Translations under genes and position numbers: made by a program
Part shown: in pieces, positions 37,371 to 50,401 of the stretch
Position numbering within the stretch: the stretch's first letter is position 1
How the letters are laid out: every line of letters begins with the position of its first letter
The notes under the pieces: model-generated
What the model was told of the DNA's origin: nothing
Seen by the model: only the letters and a program-made list of their open reading frames with translations
Database searches by the model: none
Origin: Prosapia bicincta
Lineage: Eukaryota > Arthropoda > Insecta > Hemiptera > Cercopidae
Direction of reading: 5' to 3'
DNA length: 64,000 nucleotides
NCBI GenBank assembly: GCA_036971475.1
Contig: JBAIZL010000001.1
Location: 100,951,850-101,015,849 of the forward strand

Positions 37371-37719
37371 TATACCAGATCAATAGATTTTGCCTATCTC
37401 TCGATCTTAACTATGTATTTTACAATGTGTTCGACATAGGGCTACTGTATAGTCGAACAAAATTTAAATTGGGTTTTACGTTTTGTAATGTAAAAATCCA
37501 AAAGCAAAATACATTCTTTTTTCTGATTTATATATTTTTACTACTATATTCATTTTTTCTTAGGACTGCTATGTATAGAAAGAATATTTTAGATGAAAGG
37601 AAAGGATCTAAAACTAAAAAAATAATGTAAATATGAAATAAGGATTTACAAGTATCATATTTTTCTTTTATATGTGTGACGAACTACTTTGTGATTTTAG
37701 TTCTGTTTGTGATGTAAGC

Positions 37720-37990
37720 ATCTTGTGTCTATGTTAGAATATTTTGCGGAGCGAAGTAATTTGCGAGGCTTTGTTTAAGTAATTTGTATGCATAGAAGTG
37801 ATTACCCGCCGGCTTTGCGATGCTTAACATTTCCCGCAAATAACAAGGAAAAGTCTGAAATTATAAATGGGAGCTCGAAGAAATTGTTATGCTTAATACC
37901 CTACCTACCGCTTTGAACAGTGAAGAGAAGGTATTCAGTTGAATAAATCGAAGGAAACGCGCAAGAAATAAACGATCGTAAAGTACTTAC
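37720..37990 (+). repeat. Well-conserved module of block C, copy 2
   Basis: Matches 22,084-22,400 inverted and 63,570-63,870 direct. Its frame is interrupted (GATGCTTAAC where the others have GGGGCTTAAC). No function recognised. Confidence 0.5.
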
Positions 37991-38129
37991 CCACACTTAC
38001 CCTTTCTGTGTATGTACTAAAAAGGTATCGAAGTGATTTATGTCTTCGATTATACTGGCTAGTTATAACGTTCCGGTCCATTATTAGTCTAACAACAGTT
38101 GTAGACACCGTAAATATGTATGCCTATTG

Positions 38130-39530
38130 AATTATCCCTACGTTAATATAATATACCATACTATGCTATGGCGTTTATATAAGTAGACAAAGCTTAAATA
38201 TAATATGCCATTGCGTTCATGTGATACGCTAAAGCACTCATTTAATATGCAAAGCGTTCACATGTTATGTCAAAGCGTTCATATGTTATACCGAAGCTTG
38301 AATATAATATGCTAATGCGTTCATGTGATACGCTAAAGCACTCATTTAATTTGTAAAGCGTTCACATGTTATGTCGAAGCGTTCATATGTTATACCGAAG
38401 CTTGAATATAATATGCTAATGCGTTCATGTGATACGCTAAAGCACTCATTTAATTTGTAAAGCGTTCACAAGTTATGCCGAATCGTTCATATATTATACA
38501 GAAGTTTAAATATAATATGCAATTGCGTTCATGTAATACGCTAAAGCACTCATTTAATTTGTAAAGCGTTCACAAGTTATGCCGAAGCGTTCATATGTTA
38601 TACAGAAGCTTAAATATAATATGCCATTGCGTTCATGTAATACGCTAAAGCACTCATTTAATTTGTAAAGCGTTCACAAGTTATGCCGAAGCGTTCATAT
38701 GTTATACAGAAGCTTAAATATAATATGCCATTGCGTTTATGTAATACGCTAAAGCACTCATTTATTTTGTAAAGCGTTCATATGCTATACAGAAGCTTAA
38801 ATATAATATGTCATTGCGTTCATGTAATACGCTAAAGCACTCATTTAATTTGTAAAGCGTTCACAAGTTTTGCCGAAGTGTTCATATGTTATACCGAAGC
38901 TTGAATATAATATGCTAATGCGTTCATATAATACGCTAAGGCACTCATTTATTATGTTAAGATGTCACATGTTATGCCCACATTACATGTCAAGGCCTTC
39001 ATATAAAATACCAAAACGTGATTTGCCAAAGGTGCGTGTAACATGGCAAAGCACTCGTATAAAATGTAAGACCTTTGCTTTTTGCCATGTATTCATATAA
39101 CACGCCAAAGCCTAATTAGCATGTAATTTGGCAATACCTACTCATAAGATGCAAAATTTTTAAATGACATGCTAAAATCTTCAACATAATATACTCAAAT
39201 TATACCCATAGTATAGTATAAGACCCAAATGAGACCCATGTAATATGCCAAAGCGCTCATTTAATATGCAAAACGGCCATATGATTACCCAAATCGTTCA
39301 TATAAAATGTCCATGCCTGAATATAATATAGTAATTCGTTCATGTAATACGCTAAAGGTTCATTTAGTACGGAAACGTTCATATACTATGCTAAAGCTTT
39401 AATGTATCATGCCATTGCGTTCATGTAATATGCTAAAGCTTTAATATAATATGGCAATGCGTTCTTGTAATATGTCAAAGCACTCATGTAAAGTGTCAGA
39501 ACGTTACTCTATGCCAAAGTATTCATTTAA
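38130..39530 (+). repeat. 21-base satellite, right arm, with a 104-base higher-order repeat
   Basis: Monomers of 20-22 bases ending in AAAGC(A/G)(C/T)TC or AAGCTT. Between about 38,190 and 38,960 five monomers form a fixed block of 104 bases: the AAGCTT landmark recurs at 38,294, 38,398, 38,502, 38,606 and 38,710 (steps of 104), then 38,793 (step of 83, one monomer lost) and 38,897 (104). The edges (38,960-39,530) are disordered like the left-arm array. The pattern is that of local amplification of a five-monomer block after the arms were formed. Confidence 0.9.
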
Positions 39531-39903
39531 TTTTCCAAAGAGTTGTAACAATTTCGTTGGAACATTAAAGATTTAAAAGATATTATACAAACATTTTGGC
39601 TAAATTATTCTAACAAGGTTTTAGAATGGTTAAAGACGTACTGACATTGAAACTTAGCTTTTAGACAATTTGACAAAAACTGTTCTATTCCGCAGTTTTT
39701 TCGTTTAAAAAAAATGAGTGTTTATGTGAGAATGTTGGCGTTGCACCAATTCCATCAGCAATATGGCAGCATTTCCTTCCGAAGCCCCAACATTAAGCTG
39801 TCGCCAAATCTATCCAAAAATTTACGGTTTCACTGCATAATTTCACCTAAATCGTTGGCGACCCATATATGTTACTAGATAGTAATCTAACTGAAATATA
39901 CTG

Positions 39904-40558
39904 CTCTATAATTTTCACTTGAACACTACTTTAATAAATTTGTGTGACGATTTTAGTGTTTTATAAAAGTTATTGTCACTATGTGAATTCAGTGACCGAA
40001 AAATACCGGACTTTCTTAAAATTAACATTACTTATTTATTATGCTGTTAATTAGAAGTTTTATTGCATTAAAATATTTATCTACACTTGGCACTTACGCC
40101 CTAAAAGAAAAAAAATCAACAGCTGAAATAGGGCGACCTTTGCGACCATGGAATATCGTCGAAACGGGAAATGAGACGGCTTTAAAACATGCGACGCACC
40201 ATGACCACTGCCTCTCGAGAAGTGTGTGCAGTGGCGTTATCTTGCTAGAAATAAACATTTTTTTTGAGTAGACGGAACTATTTTAATGAAAATGAGCCTC
40301 ATCACTCTCTTGCTCTTCAATCATCACTTGCATACGAACAGCAAAATCCTCTCTTCGGTTATAATCTCGTTCTTTTAACATGATCTGAGTCACGCACATC
40401 TTCTATGAATGAATAAATAAGTCTTAAAATATAAGATGTATAAAATTATTTATAGTAATAATACATTTCATGTTTAGTATATTTTTATATTTATTCCGTA
40501 GTTTGTGTAATAGTATGCAATATAAACAACACACGCAGCTGTGAGCGAGCGCGTACGC
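39904..40558. other. Right-arm-specific insertion
   Basis: The left arm is continuous (CAGTATATTTCAG followed by the ACACAC-type flank at 20,950-20,975), while here about 655 bases split the same site. The 76-codon frame 40,041-40,271 shows no recognisable domain. No inverted ends or target duplication could be read. Confidence 0.55.
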
Positions 40559-41032
40559 ACACACACTCAAACACACAAACACTTAAGTTATTATAGAAAT
40601 CCTAAAACCATACACAAAATACTAACCTTGAAAGTACTATGTTGCTAATTCATTATTCTGAACCTTTTTTTTAAAAGAAATTAAATTGGTTTAATATACA
40701 AAATTAAAAATCGAATTTTACCTATGTCGGTATCGATATTATAACAACATTTTGTAGAACGAATGAAAGTATGAAATGGATTTTGGTAAATATTTACTTT
40801 TCATAATTCAAGTTATTTTAAAAAAAAATATTTAGATCAGAGTGATCAGTTAATTTAAAGGAAAATCCTGATGTTATTTTAGCATATGAGTGATAAGGGA
40901 AGAAATTAGAATAATATGCAGGTTTAGGGTCGAGACGTAATCCTTTGCTCTTGGATATTACGTATATAATTAGGGCATCACATGAGCTAGATCGGGCAAC
41001 TGGAGTTAACCTACTATCTTTTGTGGTCTTGG

Positions 41033-41785
41033 TGAGACTCTTACTCGTTCCTACCAATATCGGAAGAAGGAATAGAAAGGATAGTGTAAACATTAAAGTA
41101 GTCTTAGTTAATTACATGATATCCTGGTACTGAACATATAAAAATATTATGATCGAATTAGCAAGGTCTCAGTCTTGGAGTTAACCTACTGTTTTTCAGA
41201 GACGTAGTAAGTGTCATGCCTCTAAGGATGGTTACTTGGAAACGTACATAAGGATAGAATAATAATATTTTTGGTTAGAGGTAAATATTAATTGTTAGTA
41301 AGCAGTGGCTTAGTCTTTTCACTCTGGCGTAAGACTGTTAATACTATCTTGACACTACTACATTCTATTCACGTACGTCTTGCAATGTAGTAAGCGTTTA
41401 ACCTTTTTATACATCAAAGAACGTTTTCTTTTACCTTTGAAAGTTAGGTTTAAATTTTTATAATCAAACCTAAACTAACCAGATACGTTGCACTCATGTT
41501 TAGATATTTTACATAGACATGTTAGTGTAGCAGTAAAACCTCTCATATCCCGGCCGCTCATATGCGAAACCTCCGATATCCAGACGTGATACGGAAATAA
41601 AGTAAACTTTTTTATTCTGCAAGGCGACTTGCCGTCGGGCCCGTTATCTTTTGCCGGCAGTTGCCTCTTTGTTATTTCCCGACTCGGCCAGTTGTATTCG
41701 ATTCTTCGCAACGTTTAGTTCACTAGTGTCTACAGATTAGAAATCCCCACAGTGCCTAAAAAATGTAGACTTGCTAGACGTCGCT
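41033..41785. mobile_element. Right-arm-specific insertion in the jerky-like relic, with a Tigger-like end
   Basis: The left copy reads continuously through GGGGTCTTGTTTTATGGATT, while here about 750 bases separate GGTCTTG from TATGGATTGC. Near its start a short stretch repeats local sequence (GGAGTTAACCTACT at 41,000 and 41,176). At 41,531 it contains CAGTAAAACCTCTCATATCC, a start typical of Tigger/pogo termini. No matching opposite end was found, so the inserted element is partial or rearranged. The 78-codon minus frame at 41,475-41,711 is unassigned. Confidence 0.5.
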
Positions 41786-42470
41786 TTATGGATTGCTACA
41801 GCATGGGATGCAATCAGGCTATAATGTAATTCAGCCGTATAAGACTAGTTAAATTATGGCAAAAACTATTGGATCATAAGACAAACAACTATTGGCGTGA
41901 AAGACGGATGAAAGAGGATGAAGTTCATGAGTGTACTAGTGATAAAATAGGACTTAGTAAGCACACAGCCAGCGCTTGCGGAAGATGACGAAAGAAAACA
42001 AACCATGACGGATAGCGAGACTTTCCAGGGATTTGACCAGCTGATTGAGTACGTCGAACTACAAAACGGAGCAACAGCAGTCGATCGTTTATTCTTTCAG
42101 AGCTGAAGAGACATTTCATCAAAGAAACGTGTTCAATAAAAAAAAAAACAAAGCATCATTACATCCTTTTTTACCAAAGCTAATAGTTAATGTACATACG
42201 TATTTACAGTAAAGTATTAAGGAACTGTACATACAGCGATGTAAATAAATTGTAAGCTACGTACAATTCTAAATTGCTAATAAAATATAATTGCAATGTT
42301 CAATAAGTGTGACTTATCATATTTAAAACAATTGTACATCTTCGAATTGGAATGGATGTGATAATGTAGTACAAACGTACATCATTGCATAACCTTTCAA
42401 ATATCCGGAATTTTTTGTTATCCGGATCGGGCTGTTGCCACGTTGATCAAGATAGTAGAAGTTTAGCAGG
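41786..42470 (+). pseudogene. Jerky/Tigger-like transposase C-terminus with 3' terminal repeat, right copy
   Basis: Mirror of 19,735-20,515. Frame pieces are AWDAIRL-like sequence near 41,800, then TQPALAEDDERKQ and MTDSETFQGFDQLIEYVELQ from about 41,958 to 42,106, ending at a stop where the family continues into a RWRDIA-KKR segment (RDIS, KKR are still readable just after). The 3' end at 42,405-42,450 (AATATCCGG...TTATCCGGAT) resembles the 3' end of the element at 1,091-1,979, which supports a common family. The N-terminal two-thirds are missing. Confidence 0.6.
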
Positions 42471-44265
42471 TATAATACAACATTGTGCGGTTATTCGTAA
42501 ATTATTTTTTCATAATGAAAATGTCACAAAAAGAATGATGTATGTCGCCTTAAAGCTGTTTTTATGTTTTGTGATTCCTTGAATCTCCAGTTTCTTATTT
42601 AGAAATATTTTTGAGTAACAAATGTAAAAGGAAGAAGAAACCGTAATTGGCTTCCATTAACCAAAGTATCGTGTATTATCTATAAAGTATTTTGCATAAA
42701 ATAAGTTGGTCCATTTTATCATTATTTTAAAACTCAATTATGGTTTACAGGCAATGTACAATTTTTAATGTCTTATTTTTATTGACATATACATTTTGTT
42801 CAAGTGTTTATAATAAAATATATTCTAAATAGATATTTTTTACATATTTTTTAGGACATTAATACAGTGATTTAGTGCGGTTATGCTTAAAGAATTAATT
42901 GTTATAGATTTATGTCTCTAAAGTGAGGTTATGTTATGAGGTTTCCAACATCCTATTTTTTATCACTTTATAAATTGGTATTTATGATTTGCGACACCTC
43001 AAATCATTTGTTTCTTCTGGAATATTTATTTAATAACATATGTGAAAAGCAAAAAATAGAAGTTGAATATTATTTGCTGAAGTATATAGCTCAGAGCGCG
43101 TGAGCCATTAAAATATAGCTTAAACCCTGCCAAATAAATTAGTGCATTGTTATAATGTTCCTTGCCGTCTTTGTATAATAACTCTATTATTAAAATTGTG
43201 CATTTATATTGCGTCAAATATTTTGTTTTACTAAGTACTAGATATTTGAAATAGCTGAAGCTCTACAAACAACAACTGATTGTTTTTACACAGCTGTTGA
43301 TCAAGGGTTTACATTAAATTGAATAAACTCGAACTTTAGTAATAAGATTTCCTTTTCGGATCATAACATTATTAATTAATTAACATCGGTACAATTTGAA
43401 TATTTGGAAATGAAATCCTTTAACGTTTAACGTTTTTAACGTTAATACTCTACTTTCGAAAAGATAAGGCTTTGCAGAACTCAATAAGTGTATACTCCAT
43501 TTAACCTCTAAAACTGTAACTGGATTTGTCTTTTTGTTAGACAGCCGATATAATAAAAGTGTTGTTATACAAATTGGTATATTGTATAGTTTGCTAAAAA
43601 TTTTAACCACCACTACTTTGCTTTTTATGTTTTTTTAACATAAACAAAACCAAGTTACTTTTTATGCTTCATCTTTTACAAGTTGTTTACACAACCATGA
43701 ATCTGGCTGGATACATAAGGGCTTTATCTGCTTCTAATATTTACCCTTGCTAGACTGAAGTAAATAACCCTTATCTCAAATGCGGGCTGCGGTCAGCTGT
43801 TAAGGGCAGGATTTATGGACATCACTGAACTTTCCCGCCACAACCACCTTAATCGCTATATTACTCTGATTGTTCCAAATGTAAGCCGCTCTAAGCTTCA
43901 CAATCAGTAGGATTGTCAATGCTTCAAAAACTTTCTGATCACGTAGTAGTATTTTAATTGTTTCGGAACGTTGGAAATAAACAGTGGTGGTTTTAAAAGT
44001 AATCTCTTGGTAGTAATGTCAATGGTAAAGGTTTAGTAATGAGCTACGGGAAATCTACAAGCTGTATCTAACAAGGCGCATCGTATTCTTCCAGTGATAA
44101 TGTGTGTAAAGCGTGGTTTCATAAATTTTAATTTTTTGTAAAATCCGGATTGACTAATACATTTTATATAACCTTGTAGTCCAAAATGTTTTTTTTATAA
44201 CTTTGAAATTATTTGACATGTAATTTAAATGTAAATTTTAAATGAACTTAAATGCAGACCAATGG
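42471..44265. other. Mirror of 18,060-19,735, no supported gene
   Basis: Short frames at 43,026-43,217 and 43,380-43,613 (minus) match the left-arm ones with indels. Nothing recognised. Confidence 0.4.
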
Positions 44266-44269
44266 TTAA

Positions 44270-44960
44270 AACTAACTCGCCTTGTTTACACTTGACAATG
44301 AAAGGTAATTACTCCCCTCGTCAAACCCTGTGTTTCTTATTACACAAGTGATATCATCATGTCCACTGACATGACGTTGTTGTCAGTGAAACCCATTGAG
44401 GTTCCAAGTACTTGAAAGACTTCGTTTAGTTTACATTAAATTTTAAACGTTGAAATGTTTAACCTTTTCTGGAAATTCCTGATGACAGGTTGATAGCAAG
44501 TACACTTCAAGGAAGCAACCTTGTCCAATCAATGCCTTGATCTCCCCATATTCTTAGCATCACAGATCATTAAATCCTTTTCTTATTTCCATATAATTCA
44601 TTCTACCCTTCGAAATCCTCTTTTTTTACAAGGTAATGTGTAATAATTCAATTAATTGACGTAAATATTTCTTGAAAAAAGGCGATCAAATGATTTTTTT
44701 TCACACTTTTGCTTTAAGGGGTGCTAATGCCCTAAACTTATTAAAATCAGGTGAAGAAAAATTTAATGTAGACATTTTTTTAAAATTAAGTTTTAAAATT
44801 TTAATTTTTAATTATTTTTTTGTAAAATTTCATTTTAATATTTTTTATAATATGTTTAGAATTACTTTTAGTAATGACGGTTTTGTTTATTGTTTTCATT
44901 ATCTGTATAAATTAAAACTTTTACATTTTATTTTCAGGATAGTAAAATTTTGTTCTTATA
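44270..44960 (-). repeat. Direct repeat R2, right arm
   Basis: Mirror of 17,370-18,060. Its 97-codon frame (44,672-44,965) is AT-driven and absent in the left arm. Confidence 0.55.
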
Positions 44961-45059
44961 ACTAATTCTTATAACCAATGCTTATAACTAATTCGCCCTA
45001 ACTTTGCTTGATGTAATCATTTTGATTTCACTGATTAAACTATAATTAAAAATTACTTA

Positions 45060-45600
45060 ACTAAGTGAATACATAAGGCTTACTTGCTGCCGCGTTTTGA
45101 AACAATAGCTCGTTTTAGGAAGCAAAGCCTCTACTTTCGGCATATGCGTTATATCGACCAAACTAGTAGGTCATTTTATACACGCTTCTAAGAACACATT
45201 GCCCCAAAAAACCAAACAAACCCAAAATCCAGCTACGCAATACAACTAAAAACACGCAACACACACAGGCACACGGAGATACATACTAATTTAAACACAC
45301 TTCACACATTAAAACATAGTAAAAAGCTAACAACTTTAGAAAAATACGAGATATACAAACATTACGCAACAAGTAAAGAAAACATATTAAGTGGCCATAC
45401 ACTTTTTGAGGTCAACTCTCTTTTCCATTACATAGCGGACATCCAAAATATCCCACCCCTTCCACAGTCATAAATCCATCCCGACATTCTAACGCGTATG
45501 CCCTCCAGTAGAGGCTTTGCTTCGTAAAAGAAACGATTGTTTCGAAACGCGTCAGCAAGTAAGCCCTATGTATTCACTTAGTTGAATATTTTTTAATTAT
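45060..45600 (+). pseudogene. Penelope-like GIY-YIG fragment, right copy
   Basis: Reads KQSLYFRHMRYIDQTSRSFY, then RF-stop-EH, KSSYAIQL and KKLTTLEKYEIYKH. The residue after YI is Asp again, and RFxEH is closer to the family consensus than the left copy's CFEEH, but with a stop inside. The flanking inverted copies of the AACGCGTC or CCGCGTTTTG segment are at 45,080-45,100 and 45,545-45,565. Confidence 0.65.
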
Positions 45601-46490
45601 AGGTTAATTCGTCTTGTTTACATTTGACAACAAAAGGTAATTGTTCCTCCCGGCAAACCATTTCTCTCTTACTACACATTTGATAGCCACGGTTGCGTCA
45701 TCATACCCACTGACATGAGAAGGATAGACGTTCCAAGTGCTTGAAAAACTTCGTTATATGTTCAAATGTTTAATTTCTTCTGGGAATTCCTGGTAGCAGT
45801 TTGAGAGCAAGTCCACTTCAGGGAAGCATCCTTGTCCACGTAATGCCTTGATTTCCCCCTACTCCCAGTATCAGAGATCATAATAAGTACTTTTCTTATC
45901 CCCATATATTTCAATCTGCTCTTTATAACCCCATTCATTACTAAATGGTGTGACGCCTCTTCATGAATCGGATAGAGAGTAGGTCTATTCTATTCAGGCA
46001 CAGGACCTGCGCACGTGACGTCTTAATGTTCCCATGTTCAAAGTACCATTAGATCTAATTCACAAACCGTCCATGGAGTCACTGATTTAAAGTTATTGTT
46101 TTAAATTTCATTTGAACCATGGTGTTTGCAACAATTACTTATTTCATGTTAAAAAATCGTTGCAGTTTTATGCACGTGGTTTCAATGAATTGACGTAATA
46201 TTTTCGTTTAAAAGGCGTTTCAAAATCTTTGCTTTTAGGTTTGCTAATACCTTAAACCTATTGAAAATAGCTTAATAGAAAAATAATTATTTAATGTTAC
46301 CATTTTTATTTTGAATTAAATTTTGAAATTTTAATTTTTAATAATTTTTTCTTGAAAATTTCTTTTTTAATATTTTTGTATCGTGTTTAGAATTACTTTT
46401 AGAAATGTCTATTTTGTTTAATGTTTTCATAATGTCTGTATAAATTAAAACTTTTATTGTGTTTTTTAGTATAGTAAAATTTTGTTATAC
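45597..46490 (-). repeat. Direct repeat R1, right arm
   Basis: Mirror of 15,860-16,745, nearly full length, with the same landmarks. Confidence 0.6.
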
Positions 46491-49428
46491 CAATAATCTG
46501 TATTGATATTATGCTTTTGAGTCAAACTTTCAGCAATTAAACTAACTTACCGCAGGCAATACTGTGCCTACTTGATTGATCTTTCTACGTTAGCACGTTG
46601 TTCTTGCGGAAAATTGTGCTTCCTAACTTGGAATATTACTTAAGTTGTGAAGTTTAAACTTTACATTAGAGCGGTGATTTTGTCTAAAGGAACTTCTGAA
46701 GCGTACGAGTTGTTAAAACTGTGGATTAGAAGGGAAACATATGGTTTTAATAAAATAGAAAATTCGTGTTTTGTCTCCATTGTTTGTAAAGATTAAACGG
46801 GTGTGATCGCAGATTTATCCAGCTGTAGAAAAAATTATTTATCCCCTGAAATTAAAACAAAATGCATAAACAATTTATATAATTTCATATTTTATAACAC
46901 GCTATCACAGATGTGTTCTACAGCAGCCTGGAAAGTGAACTCCTCATTTAATTTATGTTAATTTTGGGAAATTACAATAGCAATTGTGTATCATCCTACT
47001 GTAAATTCAACTCATCTAACTTTCATTTCTCCAAACCATCTGGTCCGTTCCTATTAACGGACAGACACTTTATTGGGGCCCGTGTAACTGCCACACCAGC
47101 CATGATTATAATTACCTTTATTACCAGGCTTCGCTTTATGTCTCTAATTACAACTTTCATCCATCGTTACGTTCCACGTACTTAACCATCAGTATGTTGT
47201 TGATTTTATGTCTTTATGTTTATAAAACGCCAAAAGAAAATCAGTCTAAATGTAGTATAACTCTTTCTACTTGGAGATGCTGGCTAACTTAAACATAATG
47301 CCTATTGACAGATCTGAATTGAGCTTGCCCAGCTTATTGGTTCCGGTTTGAATCAAAGTAATGCTCTTGTGTTAGGGAGACTAAGTGTAGTCAATGGATG
47401 CTGGTCCAGAAACGTTTCTACGATCTTCATAGAGGGAAGTGATATTTACGCCTCATCTCACCAGACAAATGGATTAACATTGTATGGAAAACGGAGATCC
47501 CGATAGTTATACTCAGATCTACACAGTTCAGGAAGACCAAGCGAAACCAAGCTGTTGCGTGGGTGGCATCAGTATCGCCTCTCGTCTCAGCTAGGGAATG
47601 GTCTGACATCGTGAATGAAGCCATAGAATAATGGCCGACCATACTCACCATTCACTGCCATAGAGTTTTGATTTCATGATGTAATTTTTATTGTATTGCT
47701 AGTTGTGGGCTTCTTTTAGTAACTTGCTATGTATATTTTTTCAACGAAGCATTACAAATTAAGACTATGCTGCGCTCTCACTCTGCATTTTCTGCTTGTG
47801 TTCTTTTCATACAATTTATACAGACAGAATGTACTTGAGCCAAACACTGGATGGAGTAATTATGTCAATGAATTATGAGTAGAGAAGGAGACATGGCATT
47901 TGGAACAGTCCAGGGCATGATGTAATTTCCCTCGAGAATGATATAGCCGTCACACTCATATCTTATAGCCCCCAAATTGTAAGATAAATGTAGTTTGAAG
48001 GTGTCAGCCACCATGAGAGGATCGAGGCAATTGTATGTTTCATTTTCTTGTAACAAATGTTTGCGTTATCATGGACAGTTCAAAAGCGAAGGGTTATAAA
48101 GGGAGAGAAATGAATAAAGGTAAAAGGGTAAAAAGTAATATGGGAGGGAGATGTTTTAAGGAAGAACGTATGAATAACAAAAAATGCACACCTGAAGAAG
48201 AAAAGAAACTGTTTAAGTAATTGTTTAACAAAGGAATCGTTATTGAGCGCTGGACTTGAATTAGGGGTGAAGAAAATGTATCAAGGAATAGAACGAAGAT
48301 ATCAAATGAAGGACGTCGGCAGGATAAATGATCATATTATATTGAGACAAGAGTATTTTAGGTTCTGGCAAATTTTAATTTGCGACGTAAAGCACCTGTC
48401 CTTGGAAAGAACAGTGTTGATGTTTCTGTGGACTGTAACTTAGTGTTTGAAATGTATGGAAGGAAATGCCACAGATTTGACAATAATATGTGAGTATTTT
48501 AGTTCTAGGGTAAGGAGTTTTCAAATTTCAGTTTCAAATAGTTGAAAATATGTTTGATCGGTTTCAATCCGATCAAATAGAGGCGCGTCTAGATAAGATA
48601 TAAAGACGGTTTCCAAGCCGGAGAAACAATAGCAAGTTCTGATTGACGGAGGTTCTTCGAAATGCGTCAACAAAAATTAACGTTGACAATGCTAGGAATG
48701 GTATATGTGACTCAAAATGTCATTAAAATGTTACATAAAAATGTGCAGATCTTTACTGTGTACACAATTCCATTAGACAAATACTATGGTAAATAAGTAT
48801 GTTCAAGAAACAATAAATTTCAACGTATGCGGTAATTGACTTATAAAGTTAACACTGGAAAATTAGATAAATTGGAAATGACTGACCAAATGCGAGGGGA
48901 CTGGCGAACTGCTCCTTGTCACAACAGTTCTAAAAAAACAAATAGGTTGACATTGGCATACATTTTTCTAAATATTCGCATATCCACCCAGAGACACATA
49001 CGTCCATGGTGAAATGTGCGACAGTTTTGTCCAAGTTACTCCAAATACACCTGCTTTTGGCAGACCCACGTTAATTCCCGTATTTAGTATTATCATACCC
49101 ACTATGATTCCTATCACACCTTACACAGGCTTTGTACTGACTAAGTGATAGACAAACCAGCCACTCCATAATTTTGGAAAATCAGTTTTCTATTATTTAG
49201 GCGAGTTAAAAATCTATTAAAACCATCGTAATTTTTATATTTTTTACTTTTTTAAATCTTAGTATATAATGTTAATTTCTTTTTTTTTAAAATTTATTGT
49301 TGTTCATATTTTTGCTTTTTGTGATAAACTAAATATCGTCATAATTTTTAGCGTTCTTCAGTTTAAACCTAATGTAATTTTTGTAAGTAGGTAATAGTGC
49401 AAAGACTCGTTCTTATTTAATCGTTTTC
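46491..49428. other. Mirror of 12,928-15,860, conserved but anonymous
   Basis: Includes the most similar stretches of the two arms (48,280-48,441 identical to the left copy). Frames at 46,955-47,185, 47,427-47,651, 48,035-48,220 and 48,243-48,443 correspond to left-arm frames. No domain recognised. Confidence 0.45.
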
Positions 49429-50401
49429 TTAGTACGTATTTTCAGCTTCAGTTATAACCAACCAATTCTTTGATTCTATGGTTAGATCTCCGAAGGTGTT
49501 GTTCAGCCTGTTCCATCCGTCAACAGCATTACTTGTCTGCTGTGACAGTTCCATAGATGAATAGGGAAGTCGTCATTTTCCGTCCATGATTCCATAAAAT
49601 AATTACAAAAACTCAGTTTTACATTTTTAGGGGTCTGAGAATATATCTCAACCAACCGTCACTATTATCCTCATTTTTAGGGAATCCACGAGTTGCACAC
49701 ATTTGAACGTGAAGTGGTACTTGGTCATTGTCTTTGTAGTTGTGCTTGAGACTTGACTCTTGTACTGTTCTACACAGACACTTCTTCATGTGAAAATAAC
49801 ATCCTTTTATTTCCACCAAAGGGAACACTTCTTTTAACGCTGATATCGCAGCGGTTTCGAAGTCAACATTGACAGCTCTTGGGTATAACTTCACGAATAA
49901 TTCCCAAAAGACTGATTTATGTGTCATTGTTTAACAACGCAAATGCCACAGGATATACATTAATTTCTTCAGAAGAACATCTAAAATCAGCTTAGATTGG
50001 ATATACCTGCGAATAGTTTTTGTCGGCGCTTTGGAAGGTTCCATCAATGAAAAACTCGTTTTGGCATTTTAATCTCTCCTTTCCTCTGTGTACACTAACA
50101 ACTAAAATTAGTTCACCAGCGCTGTCGTCAGCAAGAAGAAAACTGTTGCTATCTTTCATTTTCAATGTCTATTTAACAAGGATGATGTTTTCGCGTTTAT
50201 CAGGCTCTGCTTGGTTTCCTTGAGATTTATTTCATTGACGATATAGAACTCTCCTCGCCGTAGGATGAGATGGAATCTCCGTGACAAATTCGTAGCCTCT
50301 GTTGGAAAATTCACATAATTTTCATTATATATTTTCGAAATAGATGTATATTCATCCCGAGACCTCTTCTTAGCTTTCTGAACAGCTTTCTTCACCTCCA
50401 A
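49429..50401 (-). pseudogene. Mutator-like (MULE) transposase pseudogene, right copy (best preserved)
   Basis: From 50,401 (TTG, not a credible start) the pieces in order are KKRSRDEYTSISKIYNENYV, FLLADD, then FFIDGTFQSADKNYSQVYPI with the first catalytic Asp in DGTF. Next comes the 102-codon frame 49,619-49,927 with VNVDFETAAISALKEVFP (second Asp in DFE) and KGCYFHMKKCLCR (the GCxFH block). The third region QTSNAVDGWNRLNN stands where MULE proteins have NxxEGWH, so the catalytic Glu is Asp. This order is that of the animal MULE group often fused to FLYWCH fingers. At least three frameshifts or stops separate the pieces, so it is inactive. Both arms share the Glu-to-Asp change. Confidence 0.85.

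Noticed and set aside
38130..39530. CRISPR array (short regularly spaced repeats)
   Set aside because: The 20-22 base units are contiguous with no unique spacers, no cas genes are present, and the context is eukaryotic. It is a tandem satellite with higher-order structure.
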